NCBI GenBank assembly: GCA_913776045.1
Contig: CAJYOI010000003.1
Coordinates: forward strand, 1 to 64,000
DNA: 64,000 nt
Source: an uncultured Sphingomonas sp.
GTDB taxonomy: Bacteria; Pseudomonadota; Alphaproteobacteria; Sphingomonadales; Sphingomonadaceae
Reading direction: 5' to 3'
Shown piece by piece: positions 25,305 through 34,135 of this stretch. The position numbers and the translations under genes are program-made. How positions within the stretch are numbered: the first letter of the stretch is position 1; every line of letters starts with the position of its first letter. Below the pieces are notes generated by a model, which had not been told where the DNA came from, searched no databases, and worked only from the letters and a program-made list of their open reading frames with translations.

Positions 25305-26107
25305 GCGTAGCCGTTCCCGGCACGCTCTGGCTGGTCGGCGCCGGCAACATGGGCGGCGCGATGCTGGAGCGATGGCTCTCGGCCGGCGTGACGACGCCCG
25401 ACCGACTGCTGGTCATCGATCCGGGCGCTGCACGGTTGCCCGCGGGCGTCCGCCGCGTTGAAACGGCGCCGATCGGAGAAAGCCCCGACGTCCTCCTGTT
25501 GGCGATCAAGCCGCAACTGCTCGACACCGTCGCGCCCTCGCTCGCAGACTGCCGGCCGGGCCTGCTGATTTCGATCCTCGCCGGTGTCGAGGCATCGACC
25601 ATCGCGGCGCGCATCCATGCGGCCACGATGGTCCGCGCGATGCCCAACCTGCCCGTATCGCTCGGGCAGGGCGTCGTGGCTTTGCACTCCGACACGGCAG
25701 ACACCGATGCCCGCGCGATCGCCGAGGTGCTGATGGCGCCGCTCGGCCTGGTCGAATGGCTGGGCGACGAGGCGCTGTTTCATGCGGTCACTGCGCTGTC
25801 GGGCTCCGGCCCCGGCTTCGTCTATCGCTTCATTGCCGCGCTGGCGGAGGGGGCCGCGGCGCTCGGGCTGCCCGCCGACCAGGCGCAGCGGTTCGCCATC
25901 GCGACCGTGGAGGGCGCGGCAGCCCTCGCCCGCACGTCGGGCGACGCCCCCGACGCGTTGGCGAACCGCGTTGCCAGCCCCGGCGGGACGACCCGCGCCG
26001 GGCTCGACGTGCTGGACGACGGCGACGCGATGCGCGCGCTGGTCGCCGCGACGCTGACGGCCGCTGCACGTCGCAGCGAAGAGCTTGCCGAAGCGGCCCG
26101 CCGCTAA
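25301..26107 (+). CDS. proC: Pyrroline-5-carboxylate reductase
   Basis: 268 aa. Last step of proline synthesis, reduces P5C with NAD(P)H. Rossmann motif LWLVGAGNMGGAMLERWL, RAMPNLPVSLGQGVVAL, and the family signatures ALSGSGPGFVYRFIAALAEG and VASPGGTTRAGLDVL. The GTG start at 25301 overlaps the TGA of the YbjN gene; the track frame beginning at 25202 is unsupported upstream of this. Confidence 0.95.
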   Translation: MSVAVPGTLWLVGAGNMGGAMLERWLSAGVTTPDRLLVIDPGAARLPAGVRRVETAPIGESPDVLLLAIKPQLLDTVAPSLADCRPGLLISILAGVEASTIAARIHAATMVRAMPNLPVSLGQGVVALHSDTADTDARAIAEVLMAPLGLVEWLGDEALFHAVTALSGSGPGFVYRFIAALAEGAAALGLPADQAQRFAIATVEGAAALARTSGDAPDALANRVASPGGTTRAGLDVLDDGDAMRALVAATLTAAARRSEELAEAARR

Positions 26108-26189
26108 ACCCACGTCAACACGAATCCCGCGGAACGCCGCGCCACCACCACCGGTTTTCTCCAGCGATAACCGACACATGGAGGACGGC

Positions 26190-26774
26190 ATGGCGACGAC
26201 GCAGGCCAATCGCGAAAAGACCTCGGACACCAACGGCGCGCTCGGCAAGCTGGCCGGCGCGGGCGCGGCCGGCGTGGCGCTGGGCGTGCTGGCGATGATC
26301 GCCCGCAAGGCGGCGGTGCAGGCGCCGACCTATCTGGCGGGCGACTGGGACGAGGCGCTGGCCGCCGAGCACAAGGCGGTGCTCAAGCTGTTCGACGCGC
26401 TGGAGGCGACCGAGCCCGAGGCGACGACCAAGCGCACCATCCTGCTGACCCAGATGAAGCACGCGCTCGCCAAGCATGCGCTGGAGGAGGAGAACACCAT
26501 CTACCCTGCGCTCCGCGAGGCGGGTGAAGTCGCCGGCGCCGATGAACTGAATTCGGAGCACGGCTATGTGAAGCAGTATCTATACGAATTGGAGAATATG
26601 CCGAACAATGGCGACGCATTCCTTGAGAAGGTCCGCAAGTTCCGCGCCGACATCGAGGATCACATGCGCGAGGAAGAGCAGGAGCTGTTTCCAAAGCTCA
26701 AGGCCAAGCTCTCGCCCGAGCGCAACAAGCAGCTGACGATGGCGATGAACAAGGAAGGCTTCAAGCTCGCTTGA
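26190..26774 (+). CDS. Hemerythrin-domain protein
   Basis: 194 aa. After a short Gly/Ala hydrophobic segment (GAGAAGVALGVLAMIARKAA) comes the four-helix hemerythrin bundle, with iron ligands in AEHKAVLKLFDALE, KHALAKHALEEENTIYPALR, EHGYVKQYLYELE and EDHMREEEQELFPKLK. It may bind O2 or act in iron or redox stress. GGAGG lies 6 nt before ATG 26190. Base use is normal. Confidence 0.9.
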   Translation: MATTQANREKTSDTNGALGKLAGAGAAGVALGVLAMIARKAAVQAPTYLAGDWDEALAAEHKAVLKLFDALEATEPEATTKRTILLTQMKHALAKHALEEENTIYPALREAGEVAGADELNSEHGYVKQYLYELENMPNNGDAFLEKVRKFRADIEDHMREEEQELFPKLKAKLSPERNKQLTMAMNKEGFKLA

Positions 26775-26859
26775 GCCGCGAACTATCCTCCCTGGCGATG
26801 GGGGGGGCTGCCGCTTCGCGGCCTGCCGTTGCCCCTTGCGGGGGAGGATGTCGTGTCCT

Positions 26860-27363
26860 TCAGCCTAACCGTCCGAGCCCCGCCACGCGCGGGCGCTCGG
26901 ATGCCGGGATCAAGCCTTCCAACACCGCCCAGAAGCCGCCGACCGCGGTCTGGCCAGCACTCGAATAGGCCGCCGCCAGCCGCGCGCTCAGCGCCCCGTA
27001 CAATTGCCGCTCAAGCGTCGCCCCCGCCTCGGTCAGCTTCAGCAATCGCTGCCGCCGGTCGCGGTCACCCGTCCGAGTCTCGACCAGCCCGCGCGCGGTC
27101 AGTTCGGTCAGTACGCGGTTGAGCGCCTGCTTGGTGATCGCCAACAACTGCAGCAGCTCGCCCACCGCCAGGTCGGGCTTGCGGGCGATGAAATACAGCG
27201 CGCGGTGATGTGCCCGCCCCAGGCCCTGATCGGCCAGGCCGCTGTCGATCGCGCGGGTCAAGTGGCTGTACCCGAAGTACAATAATTCGATCCCGCGCCG
27301 GATTTCCGGCTCGGTCAGGAACAGCGGCGATGCGCGCGATGCGTCGGGAAGTGGGCCAGCCAT
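26860..27363 (-). CDS. MarR-family transcriptional regulator
   Basis: 167 aa. Winged helix-turn-helix: LGRAHHRALYFIARKPDLAV, ELLQLLAITKQALNRVLTEL, then the wing RGLVETRTGDRDRRQRLLKL. This is the MarR signature DRR..L.LT. It diverges from ilvE with 77 bases between starts, so it may regulate ilvE; that is inference. The start at ATG 27363 is chosen over GTG 27381. Confidence 0.9.
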   Translation of the reverse strand: MAGPLPDASRASPLFLTEPEIRRGIELLYFGYSHLTRAIDSGLADQGLGRAHHRALYFIARKPDLAVGELLQLLAITKQALNRVLTELTARGLVETRTGDRDRRQRLLKLTEAGATLERQLYGALSARLAAAYSSAGQTAVGGFWAVLEGLIPASERPRVAGLGRLG

Positions 27364-27440
27364 GTTGACCTGTTCTGCCACCGCCGATACGTCCCCGGCA
27401 AGCGCCGATGCGGGCGCCGACGACTGGAGATGCGTGCGCC

Positions 27441-28523
27441 ATGACCGCCTTTGCGTTCGAACCCAATCCGACGCCGATGAGCGTCAACGAACGCAGCGGC
27501 CTGCTCGCCGACCCGGGCTTCGGCCGCATCTTCACCGATCATATGGCGACGATCCGCTATTCGGCAGACAAGGGCTGGCACGACGCGAAGATCGTCGCGC
27601 GCGGCCCTCTGACGGTCGATCCGGCGACTGCGGTGCTGCACTATGCGCAGGAGATTTTCGAAGGGCTAAAGGCGTACGCCCTCGACGATGGCGGCGTCGC
27701 CATGTTCCGCGCCGACGCCAATGCCCGCCGTTTCCAGGCATCCGCCCGCCGCATGGCGATGGCCGAACTGCCCGAGGAACTGTTCGTCGAATCCTGCAAG
27801 CAACTGGTGCTCACCGACCGCGACTGGATCCCCGATGTCGACGGCGGCGCGCTCTATCTGCGCCCGTTCATGATCGCATCCGAAGTGTTTCTGGGCGTGA
27901 AGCCGGCGTCCGAGTACCTCTACTGCGTGCTCGCCTCCTCGGTCGGCGCCTATTGGAAGGGCGGCGCACGCGCCGTGTCGCTGTGGGTCAGCCACGACTA
28001 TACCCGCGCAGCGCCGGGCGGCACCGGCGAGGCGAAGTGCGGCGGCAACTATGCCACCAGCCTGGTCGCGCAGCAGGACGCGATCGCGCGCGGCCATGAC
28101 CAGGTCGTCTTCCTCGATGCGGTCGAGCGCCGCTGGATCGAGGAACTGGGCGGCATGAACATCTTCTTCGTGATGGCCGACGGCAGCCTGGTCACACCCC
28201 CCCTGGGTGGCACGATCCTGCCCGGCATCACCCGCGCGTCGCTGATCCAGCTCGCCCGCGACGAAGGCCTGAGCGTCCGCGAAGAGCCGTATGCGATAGA
28301 CCAGTGGCGCGCAGATGCGGAAAGCGGCGCGCTCGCCGAAAGCTTCGCCTGCGGCACGGCGGCGGTCGTCACCCCGATCGGCCGCGTCGCGGGACCGGGC
28401 TACGACTTCACCATCGGCAGCGGCGGCACCGGCCAGACGACCGCGCGCCTCCTCCAGCGCCTCAGCGACCTCCAACGCGGCCGCGCCCCCGATCCCCACG
28501 GCTGGCTCCAGCGCATCGCCTGA
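27441..28523 (+). CDS. ilvE: Branched-chain amino-acid aminotransferase
   Basis: 360 aa, PLP fold type IV, BCAT group II (about 350 aa). The PLP lysine is in GGTGEAKCGGNYATSLVAQQ, the phosphate-binding region near TPPLGGTILPGITRASLIQL, and family blocks are AVLHYAQEIFEGLKAY and YLRPFMIASEVFLGVKP. Catalyses transamination of Leu, Ile and Val. ATG 27441 is chosen (MTAFAFEPNPTPMS), 11 codons inside a longer frame. Confidence 0.95.
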   Translation: MTAFAFEPNPTPMSVNERSGLLADPGFGRIFTDHMATIRYSADKGWHDAKIVARGPLTVDPATAVLHYAQEIFEGLKAYALDDGGVAMFRADANARRFQASARRMAMAELPEELFVESCKQLVLTDRDWIPDVDGGALYLRPFMIASEVFLGVKPASEYLYCVLASSVGAYWKGGARAVSLWVSHDYTRAAPGGTGEAKCGGNYATSLVAQQDAIARGHDQVVFLDAVERRWIEELGGMNIFFVMADGSLVTPPLGGTILPGITRASLIQLARDEGLSVREEPYAIDQWRADAESGALAESFACGTAAVVTPIGRVAGPGYDFTIGSGGTGQTTARLLQRLSDLQRGRAPDPHGWLQRIA

Positions 28524-28574
28524 CGGCTAGGGCTTCCCAACCCCGACAAGCACGCTATAAGCCCGCCACTCTGC

Positions 28575-28649
28575 TGGGGCGTCGCCAAGCGGTAAGGCAC
28601 CGGTTTTTGGTACCGGCATTCGTAGGTTCGAATCCTGCCGCCCCAGCCA
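28575..28649 (+). tRNA. tRNA-Gln (TTG)
   Basis: 75 nt. Acceptor TGGGGCG pairs with CGCCCCA, discriminator G, CCA encoded. D-arm CGCCAAGCGGTAAGGCA, anticodon loop TTTTGGT (anticodon TTG) on stem CCGGT/ACCGG, T-loop GGTTCGAATCC. All stems are present. Confidence 0.96.
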
Positions 28650-29041
28650 CATCGCCATCTAAGTTTTTGCTTCAGCGGCAGAAAAGCAGTCGCGGCCATT
28701 GGGTTTAACGGCTCCACGAGGAGATGCCGTGCCTGCGATCTGGAACCTGTCCGCGACGAGAACGGCGGGCGCGTCACGAGTTGGGCGGCGGTTCGGCTGG
28801 TACCATTCGTTCGCGGTGCGCTTTTTCGGCGATATCGCTCTGCTTCTGGAAAACGGGCGCCCGTTCACCGCGGCACTACGAATTGGGTGCCGATGGTCAG
28901 CCCGCTTCGGACAGCTGATGATTCCTTAGCGCTGGCGATCCGACGCGGACGTCTTACACTCCAGACGTCGTGGAGACCGGATCAAGGCCGGACATAATGT
29001 CCAAGTGACAGAGCAGCCTGCGTGCGATAACCGCGCGCATC
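28650..29041. other. Gene-poor stretch after tRNA-Gln
   Basis: 392 bases with no gene I can support strongly. One weak candidate is GTG 28729 to 28929 (66 aa, + strand), with GAGGAG five bases upstream, encoding a sequence with no recognisable family (it begins VPAIWNLSATRTAG). The segment separates the core block from the copper-like and flagellar regions, and its position beside a tRNA gene fits a past insertion site. I see no integrase or direct repeat. Confidence 0.35.
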
Positions 29042-29449
29042 GTGTCCGCCTTCCGTCGCCTTCTCGCGCAACGCCAACTGGCCGTGCTGATCTGCGCGGC
29101 GGCGCTGATGCTGAAGCTGTTGGTGCCGACCGGGTACATGATCGACGACAGTCACGGACGCATCGTCGTCACCATCTGTTCGGGCACCGGCCCGGCGACC
29201 ATTACGATGGACATGCCGGGCATGGATCCTTCCATGCCCGACCATGGCGAGAAGGACCACGGCAAGGCGGAGATGCCCTGCGCCTTCTCCGGTCTGGCGG
29301 CTGCGGCGTTGGGTGCGATCGATCCGGTCCAGCTTGCCGCGCTGATCGCGTTCGTGATGGCGGTCGGGCTGATCGGCATCGCGTTGCCGATGCGCTCGAG
29401 CGCCACGTGGCTCCGCCCGCCCCTTCGAGGGCCACCGACCTACGCCTGA
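29042..29449 (+). CDS. DUF2946-like Met/His-rich membrane protein
   Basis: 135 aa. GTG start (SAFRRLLAQRQLAVLICAAA). First membrane segment with the LKLLVPTGYM motif, then GRIVVTICSGTGPATI, a Met/His/Asp-rich loop (ITMDMPGMDPSMPDHGEKDH), a PCAF motif and a second membrane segment. This layout is that of DUF2946 proteins, often found with copper genes. The loop of MxM and HG motifs suggests copper binding (inference). It precedes a TonB-dependent receptor by 85 bases. Confidence 0.75.
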   Translation: MSAFRRLLAQRQLAVLICAAALMLKLLVPTGYMIDDSHGRIVVTICSGTGPATITMDMPGMDPSMPDHGEKDHGKAEMPCAFSGLAAAALGAIDPVQLAALIAFVMAVGLIGIALPMRSSATWLRPPLRGPPTYA

Positions 29450-29534
29450 CCCAGCGTTTCCCGCGTCGTAGCCCGGCGCGCCCCGCAATCATGGCCCGCG
29501 CAAATTCTGCGCCGGGTCGGTCAGAAAGTCTTCC

Positions 29535-31571
29535 ATGTCCCGATCCCGCTTGCTGGCGGGCGCCGTCGCGCCCTGCCTATTGTCTGCCATTCCCGTCGCC
29601 GCTCAGACCCGTGATCCATCCGCCGTCCCGGCAGACAGGATCGATACCGGGGTGGCGATCGGCGAAAGTGACATCGTCGTCACTGCCACCTCGATGGCCC
29701 GATCGACCGCCAACATCCTGACATCGGTCGATGTACTGGGCGGCGAAATAGCGCAGCGCCAGAACGTCGATAACGCCTGGGAGCTGTTCGCCCGCCTGCC
29801 CGGCGTCGTGCTGACCGACTTCAACCAGGGCACCACGTCCGGTCGCTTCTCGATCCGCGGTTTCAACGGCGAGGGGGAGATCAACGCGGTCAAGCTGCTG
29901 ATCGACGGCGTGCCGTCCAACGACAATGCCGGGCGCATGGATTTCATCGACCTGGTATCACCTCTCGACATCGCCTCGGTCGAGCTGGTGCGCGGCACGT
30001 CCGATCCACGCTGGGGCCTCCACGCCATCGCCGGCAGCGCCAACATCAAGACGCGTACCGGCGGCACCTATCTCGACGCGCGCGGGATCGCGGGCGCGTT
30101 CGGCACCTATGACGCGCAGCTGTCGGCGGGCGTCGAAACCGGCAAGCTGAGCCAGAACTACCTGCTCGCCTATCGCCAGTCCGATGGCTACCGGGATCAT
30201 GCCGACCTCGACCGGCTGAATTTCGCCGGCAAATGGTTTTACGATTTCGGCCCGGCCAGGCTCGGCCTGATCGTACGTCACAGCCGCGCCGAGGCGGACG
30301 AGCCCGGCTATCTCACCGATGCCGACGCCTACTCGAACCGGCGCCACTCCTACGCGGTGTCGGAGACCGACGGGGGCAAGCGACAGCTCACACAGTACAG
30401 CCTGCACCTCGACGCCGATCTTGCCCCCCGCCTGTCGCTGACCGCCGTGGGCTATGCCAACAGCATCGACGACAACCGCTATGTTCGCTTTTCAGCCAAT
30501 GTAGCGCAGCAGCAGCGGCTGACCGACGAACAGCAATACGGCTTCGTCACCGGCCTGCACTGGCATGCGGCCGACTGGTTGATGGCGGAGGCGGGCGGTG
30601 ACGTGCAGTGGCAGCAGAATCGCAGCCTGCGCTGGACGACCAACCGTCGCCAGATCGTCGCGGCGACGCGCGATCAGGATTTCGACTTGGACGTGGGCGG
30701 CGGTTACGTGCAGGCGATCGTCATGCCGGTGCGCTGGCTGACGGTGACGCCGGCGTGGCGGATCGACCGGGTTGGCGGCCGCTACACCAACCGGCTGAAC
30801 GGCATCGGCTACCCGATCAACGACTATGGCACGATCAGTCAGCCCAAGCTGTCGGTCGCGCTTACCCCGGCTGCGGGCATCACCGCCTACGGCAATTTCG
30901 GTCGCACCTTCCAGATCGGCGCGGGTTCCGGCACCTTCGTCGTGCCGCCGCGGGTGCGCGACCTCGAAGCGTCGATCAACGAGGGGTATGAAGCCGGGGT
31001 CAAGCTGTCCCAGGGGCGCTGGCTGACGGCCCGCGCGGCCGTATGGCAGCAGACCGCCAGCGGCGAGTTGCGTCGCCGGCTCAACGATCCCTCGGGCGAG
31101 TTCGACAATCTCGGTGAGACCCGTCGCCGCGGCTTCGACGTGGAAGCGAGCGTGCAGCCGCGGCCCGGCCTCTCCGCCTGGGCGAGCTGGTCGCACCAGA
31201 AGGCGGTGATCCGCGTCCCCGATCCGGCAGCACCGCTGACCGCGGGCAACGAGATCGATCACGTTCCCCGCAACGTCTATACCGCTGGTGTCGAGTGGGC
31301 CCCGGCTGCGCTGCCCTGGCGCGCCTCGCTCTGGGGCAACGGCCAATCGTCCTACGAGCTGAACACCGCGAACAGTCAGGGCCGCTACGGCGACTATTTC
31401 CAGGTCACCGCCGAGCTGGCCTATCGTCTGACCAGGACGATCGAGGTGTCGGCGCAGGTGCGGAATCTGACCGACGACCGATACGAGTATGTCTGGTTCG
31501 ACGGCGCGCAACGGCTGCACGCGCCGGCCGATCCGCGCAGCGTGTTCGGCGCGGTGCGGGCGCGGTTCTGA
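29535..31571 (+). CDS. TonB-dependent outer-membrane receptor
   Basis: 678 aa. Signal peptide ending at IPVAAQ. The plug domain begins DIVVTATSMARSTAN, with LPGVVLTDFNQGTTSGRFSI, the RGFNGEGE segment and LVRGTSDPRWGLHAIAGSAN. The beta-barrel follows, ending in ADPRSVFGAVRARF with a terminal Phe. The substrate is unknown; a metal such as copper is suggested only by the adjacent Met/His-rich gene. No TonB-box detail or FecR-type extension is visible. Confidence 0.92.
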   Translation: MSRSRLLAGAVAPCLLSAIPVAAQTRDPSAVPADRIDTGVAIGESDIVVTATSMARSTANILTSVDVLGGEIAQRQNVDNAWELFARLPGVVLTDFNQGTTSGRFSIRGFNGEGEINAVKLLIDGVPSNDNAGRMDFIDLVSPLDIASVELVRGTSDPRWGLHAIAGSANIKTRTGGTYLDARGIAGAFGTYDAQLSAGVETGKLSQNYLLAYRQSDGYRDHADLDRLNFAGKWFYDFGPARLGLIVRHSRAEADEPGYLTDADAYSNRRHSYAVSETDGGKRQLTQYSLHLDADLAPRLSLTAVGYANSIDDNRYVRFSANVAQQQRLTDEQQYGFVTGLHWHAADWLMAEAGGDVQWQQNRSLRWTTNRRQIVAATRDQDFDLDVGGGYVQAIVMPVRWLTVTPAWRIDRVGGRYTNRLNGIGYPINDYGTISQPKLSVALTPAAGITAYGNFGRTFQIGAGSGTFVVPPRVRDLEASINEGYEAGVKLSQGRWLTARAAVWQQTASGELRRRLNDPSGEFDNLGETRRRGFDVEASVQPRPGLSAWASWSHQKAVIRVPDPAAPLTAGNEIDHVPRNVYTAGVEWAPAALPWRASLWGNGQSSYELNTANSQGRYGDYFQVTAELAYRLTRTIEVSAQVRNLTDDRYEYVWFDGAQRLHAPADPRSVFGAVRARF

Positions 31572-31662
31572 CGGCGACCGGCGGGGCGGCCGCAACCGTC
31601 CCGCCGGCCGACGATCCGGGCCCGATTTGCCCCGTACGGCGTTGAGCGGGCTGGAGGTATCG

Positions 31663-32154
31663 ATGACGCAAGACGACGAACGCTGGATGCGCCGCGCGAT
31701 CGCGATCGCTCGGTCGAAGGGATCGGACCCGGCGGATTCGCCGCTCGGGTCGGTGATCGTGCTCGATGGTCGCGAAATCGCGGGCGAGCCGAACCAGACC
31801 GAGGAATTGCCCGACGCGACCGCGCATGCCGAGATGATGGCGATCCGCCGCGCGTGCGAGGGAATCGGCGAGATGGAGTTGCGCGGCGCGACGCTCTATT
31901 CGACGCTGCAGCCCTGCGGCATGTGCACGATGGCGTCGATCTGGTCGAAGGTCGGGCGCGTCGTCTATGGCGCCGGGCGCGACGACGTGCACGAGATGTA
32001 TTTCGAAGCGCGCCACATCGACACGCTCACCTTCATCGCCGACGCCTACCGCGACGACATCGTCATCGAGGGCGGCTGCCTGCGCGAGGAATGCGCGAGC
32101 CTCTACTATCCGCCGGACGCGGACCTGCCGGTGCGCGAACAGGCGAACCTGTGA
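31663..32154 (+). CDS. Cytidine/deoxycytidylate-deaminase-fold nucleoside deaminase
   Basis: 163 aa. Zinc and catalytic motifs HAEMMAIRRACE and LQPCGMCTMASIWSKVGRVV (HAE plus PCxxC). Similar to guanine deaminase and tRNA-adenosine deaminase families; the exact substrate is not clear. An acidic C-terminal segment contains CLREECASLYYPPD. ATG 31663 has CTGGAGG ahead of it; the longer frame lies in the TonB receptor. Confidence 0.85.
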   Translation: MTQDDERWMRRAIAIARSKGSDPADSPLGSVIVLDGREIAGEPNQTEELPDATAHAEMMAIRRACEGIGEMELRGATLYSTLQPCGMCTMASIWSKVGRVVYGAGRDDVHEMYFEARHIDTLTFIADAYRDDIVIEGGCLREECASLYYPPDADLPVREQANL

Positions 32155-32170
32155 TCGGGGAGGGAAGCGC

Positions 32171-32356
32171 GTGATCGACATCAACACCGCATCGGCCGAC
32201 GAGATCGACGCAGTCCCCGAACTGAAGGGGCATGGGTTCGAGATCGCCCGCTATCGCACCGAACGCGGTCGGTTCGACGCCCTGCGCCAGCTCGAGGAGG
32301 TGCCGGGCCTAGCCGGTAAGATCGACGGGTTGGAGCGAGTCGCCCGGGTCGGGTAA
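32171..32356 (+). CDS. Small helix-hairpin-helix protein
   Basis: 61 aa, from GTG 32171, with GGGAGGG close upstream. VIDINTASADEIDAVPELKG is a ComEA-type helix-hairpin-helix, and FDALRQLEEVPGLAGKIDGL a second one, so two HhH units make up nearly the whole protein. A small DNA-binding role is likely; there is no signal peptide as in secreted ComEA. It starts 16 bases after the deaminase stop. Confidence 0.7.
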   Translation: MIDINTASADEIDAVPELKGHGFEIARYRTERGRFDALRQLEEVPGLAGKIDGLERVARVG

Positions 32357-32550
32357 GAGTGTCGGCGGAGGGGAGCCTTCGCCTGCGATTGCGTGGCGGC
32401 ATAACCGCGAACCAGGTTATCGATGCCCGATCGCACCAAACCCGTGGGATTTTCGCACGAGAACCGGACCACCTCGGACGCTTCGTCGAGTGCGTTCCGA
32501 CTAGTAGGCCGCAAATGGATCGGCTTTGGAGCATTGTCCCCGCCACACGA

Positions 32551-32580
32551 TTGACGTCGTACCCGATCAGCCCGCACTAT
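32551..32580 (+). promoter_or_regulatory. Possible promoter of the flagellar-type operon
   Basis: TTGACG at 32551 and CACTAT at 32575, spaced 18 bases, precede flgF by about 22 bases after the -10. The -35 is good, the -10 poor. The interval 32357-32602 is otherwise gene-free. Given the FliA-type sigma factor in the operon, a different class of promoter is equally possible. Confidence 0.3.
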
Positions 32581-32602
32581 CCCTGCACCGGGGAAGGTGG
32601 GT

Positions 32603-33316
32603 ATGAGTAGTTTCATAGAATCTGCGGCTGCTCTGATGAGTAACGCCGCGAGGCAGCTCGACGTTGTTGCACATAATGTCGCGAATGTAACGACGCCGGG
32701 CTATAAGCGGCGAATAGCATTTCATTCGGTGCTGTCGAATACTGGCACTTTAAGTCAAGAGGCCCCTGAGGTCGCCGAAGTGCGGTCGATGGTTCAGGGA
32801 AAGATCGTCAAAACGGACAACCCACTCGATCTTGCGATCGACGGAGAGGGCTTCCTGCAGGTCCGCTGTGGCGACGACTTGCTCTACACGCGCCAGGGCC
32901 AGTTTGCGCAGACCGTCGAGGGGCTGCTCGTGACACCGCAAGGCTACATCCTCCAACAGGCCGGTGGTGGTGACCTTCGTGCTGAGGACGGGGCGACGTT
33001 CGCCCCGGACGGAACCTTGATGGTCGATGGTCGAACTTTGGGACGGGCCGCACTTGTCCGACCGTCCGACTCTGCGATGCTGGAGGATGCGGGCGAAAGC
33101 TTCTTCCGTATCGCCGGTGGAGCGACATGGGACGAGGTGACGGACGCCACCGTGCGCGGCGGAATGGTCGAGGCTTCGAACGTCGACCTTGGCCAGGAGA
33201 TGACGCAGACCATGCTGACGCTGCGCCAGGCGGAAAATGGCGCTCGGCTGGTGCAGCTCTACGACGATTTGATGGGGCGGGCGGTCACCGCCTTCGGCCA
33301 GGGAGGCGGGCGATGA
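32603..33316 (+). CDS. flgF: Flagellar proximal rod protein FlgF-like
   Basis: 237 aa, FlgE/F/G family. N-terminal rod motif NAARQLDVVAHNVANVTTPG followed by YKRR; then NPLDLAIDGEGFLQV, YTRQGQFAQTVEGLLVTPQG, and a C-terminal VEASNVDLGQEMTQTMLTLR. Proximal rod protein secreted through the type III pathway, at position one of the operon. ATG 32603 is preferred, with GGGAAGG just upstream; GTG 32597 is possible. Overlaps flgG by four bases. FlgF and FlgG are hard to tell apart; this first gene is shorter. Confidence 0.85.
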   Translation: MSSFIESAAALMSNAARQLDVVAHNVANVTTPGYKRRIAFHSVLSNTGTLSQEAPEVAEVRSMVQGKIVKTDNPLDLAIDGEGFLQVRCGDDLLYTRQGQFAQTVEGLLVTPQGYILQQAGGGDLRAEDGATFAPDGTLMVDGRTLGRAALVRPSDSAMLEDAGESFFRIAGGATWDEVTDATVRGGMVEASNVDLGQEMTQTMLTLRQAENGARLVQLYDDLMGRAVTAFGQGGGR

Positions 33317-34089
33317 GCAGCGGGGCGTTTCAGGTCGCTGCGATCGGCATGGGTACGCAGCAGCGTGCGCTCGATGCGATCGCCAACAACATCGCCAACG
33401 TGAATACGACCGCCTTCAAGCGATCCGAAGTGCGCTTTGCCGATGTCGTCGTGGCGAGCGCCGATCGCGTGGCGACACCCGCGGACGTGTCGCGGCCGGC
33501 GGACCAGCTGGCCGGGGTCGCACTCGATACGTTGTTCATGGTCAACGAGCAGGGACCGGTCGAGCGTACCGGCAACGCCATGGACCTGGCGATCGAGGGC
33601 GCCGGCTTCATCGAACTGATCGGGCCGGGCGGCCAGACGATGCTCTGGCGCGGTGGCGGGCTGACGGTGGGCGCGGATGGGTTGCTGTCCGCCGCGAACG
33701 GTATGGCGCTAAAGGCGGGCATCACCGTCCCCGAGGATGCCACCGGGTTGACGATCGCCGCCGATGGCAGCGTTACCGCAAAGCTTGGCGACGCGACGAC
33801 ACCGGTCGAGATCGGGCAGATCCGTCTGGTGAAGATCGTCGATACCGGCGCGACGCGACGGTTGGATGGTGGGCTCTATCGGCTCGCGGACGGCGAAGCG
33901 CTGAGCGATGCGGTGCCGGGCGAGGATGGCCACGGCGCCCTCGTTCAGGGGGCGCTCGAACGCTCGAACGTCCAGCTGACCGACGAGATGGTGCGGATGA
34001 TGCTGGTCCAGCGCGCCTATGCGGCGAACGCGCAGATCGCCCAGGCGGCGGACCAGATGATGTCGATCGCCAATGGCTTGAGGCGCTGA
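33313..34089 (+). CDS. flgG: Flagellar distal rod protein FlgG-like
   Basis: 258 aa. N-terminal QQRALDAIANNIANVNTTAF then KRSE, middle NAMDLAIEGAGFIELIGPGG, C-terminal ERSNVQLTDEMVRMMLVQRA and ANAQIAQAADQMMSIANGLR, all of the FlgG type. Forms the distal rod inside the P/L rings. Overlaps flgF by four bases. The run flgF-flgG-flgA-flgH matches the order in alphaproteobacterial flagella such as Caulobacter. Confidence 0.87.
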   Translation: MSSGAFQVAAIGMGTQQRALDAIANNIANVNTTAFKRSEVRFADVVVASADRVATPADVSRPADQLAGVALDTLFMVNEQGPVERTGNAMDLAIEGAGFIELIGPGGQTMLWRGGGLTVGADGLLSAANGMALKAGITVPEDATGLTIAADGSVTAKLGDATTPVEIGQIRLVKIVDTGATRRLDGGLYRLADGEALSDAVPGEDGHGALVQGALERSNVQLTDEMVRMMLVQRAYAANAQIAQAADQMMSIANGLRR

Positions 34090-34135
34090 CGGCGGGCGCA
34101 TCGCGCCGCCGGAGCGGGTGTCGGGGAGACGAACC

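Noticed and set aside
26792..26850. Inverted repeat after the hemerythrin gene (CCTCCCTGGCGATGGGGGG region)
   Set aside because: Arms match only in short G/C runs; too weak to list beside the other repeats.
28650..32360. Genomic island inserted at tRNA-Gln
   Set aside because: No integrase, no direct repeat of the tRNA 3' end and no composition shift by eye; only the tRNA position suggests it.
32393..32410. Possible sigma-54 promoter (GG, ten bases, GC) upstream of flgF
   Set aside because: Only the core GG and GC agree, the -12 element is CCGC, and it is about 190 bases from the start; chance match is likely in GC-rich DNA.
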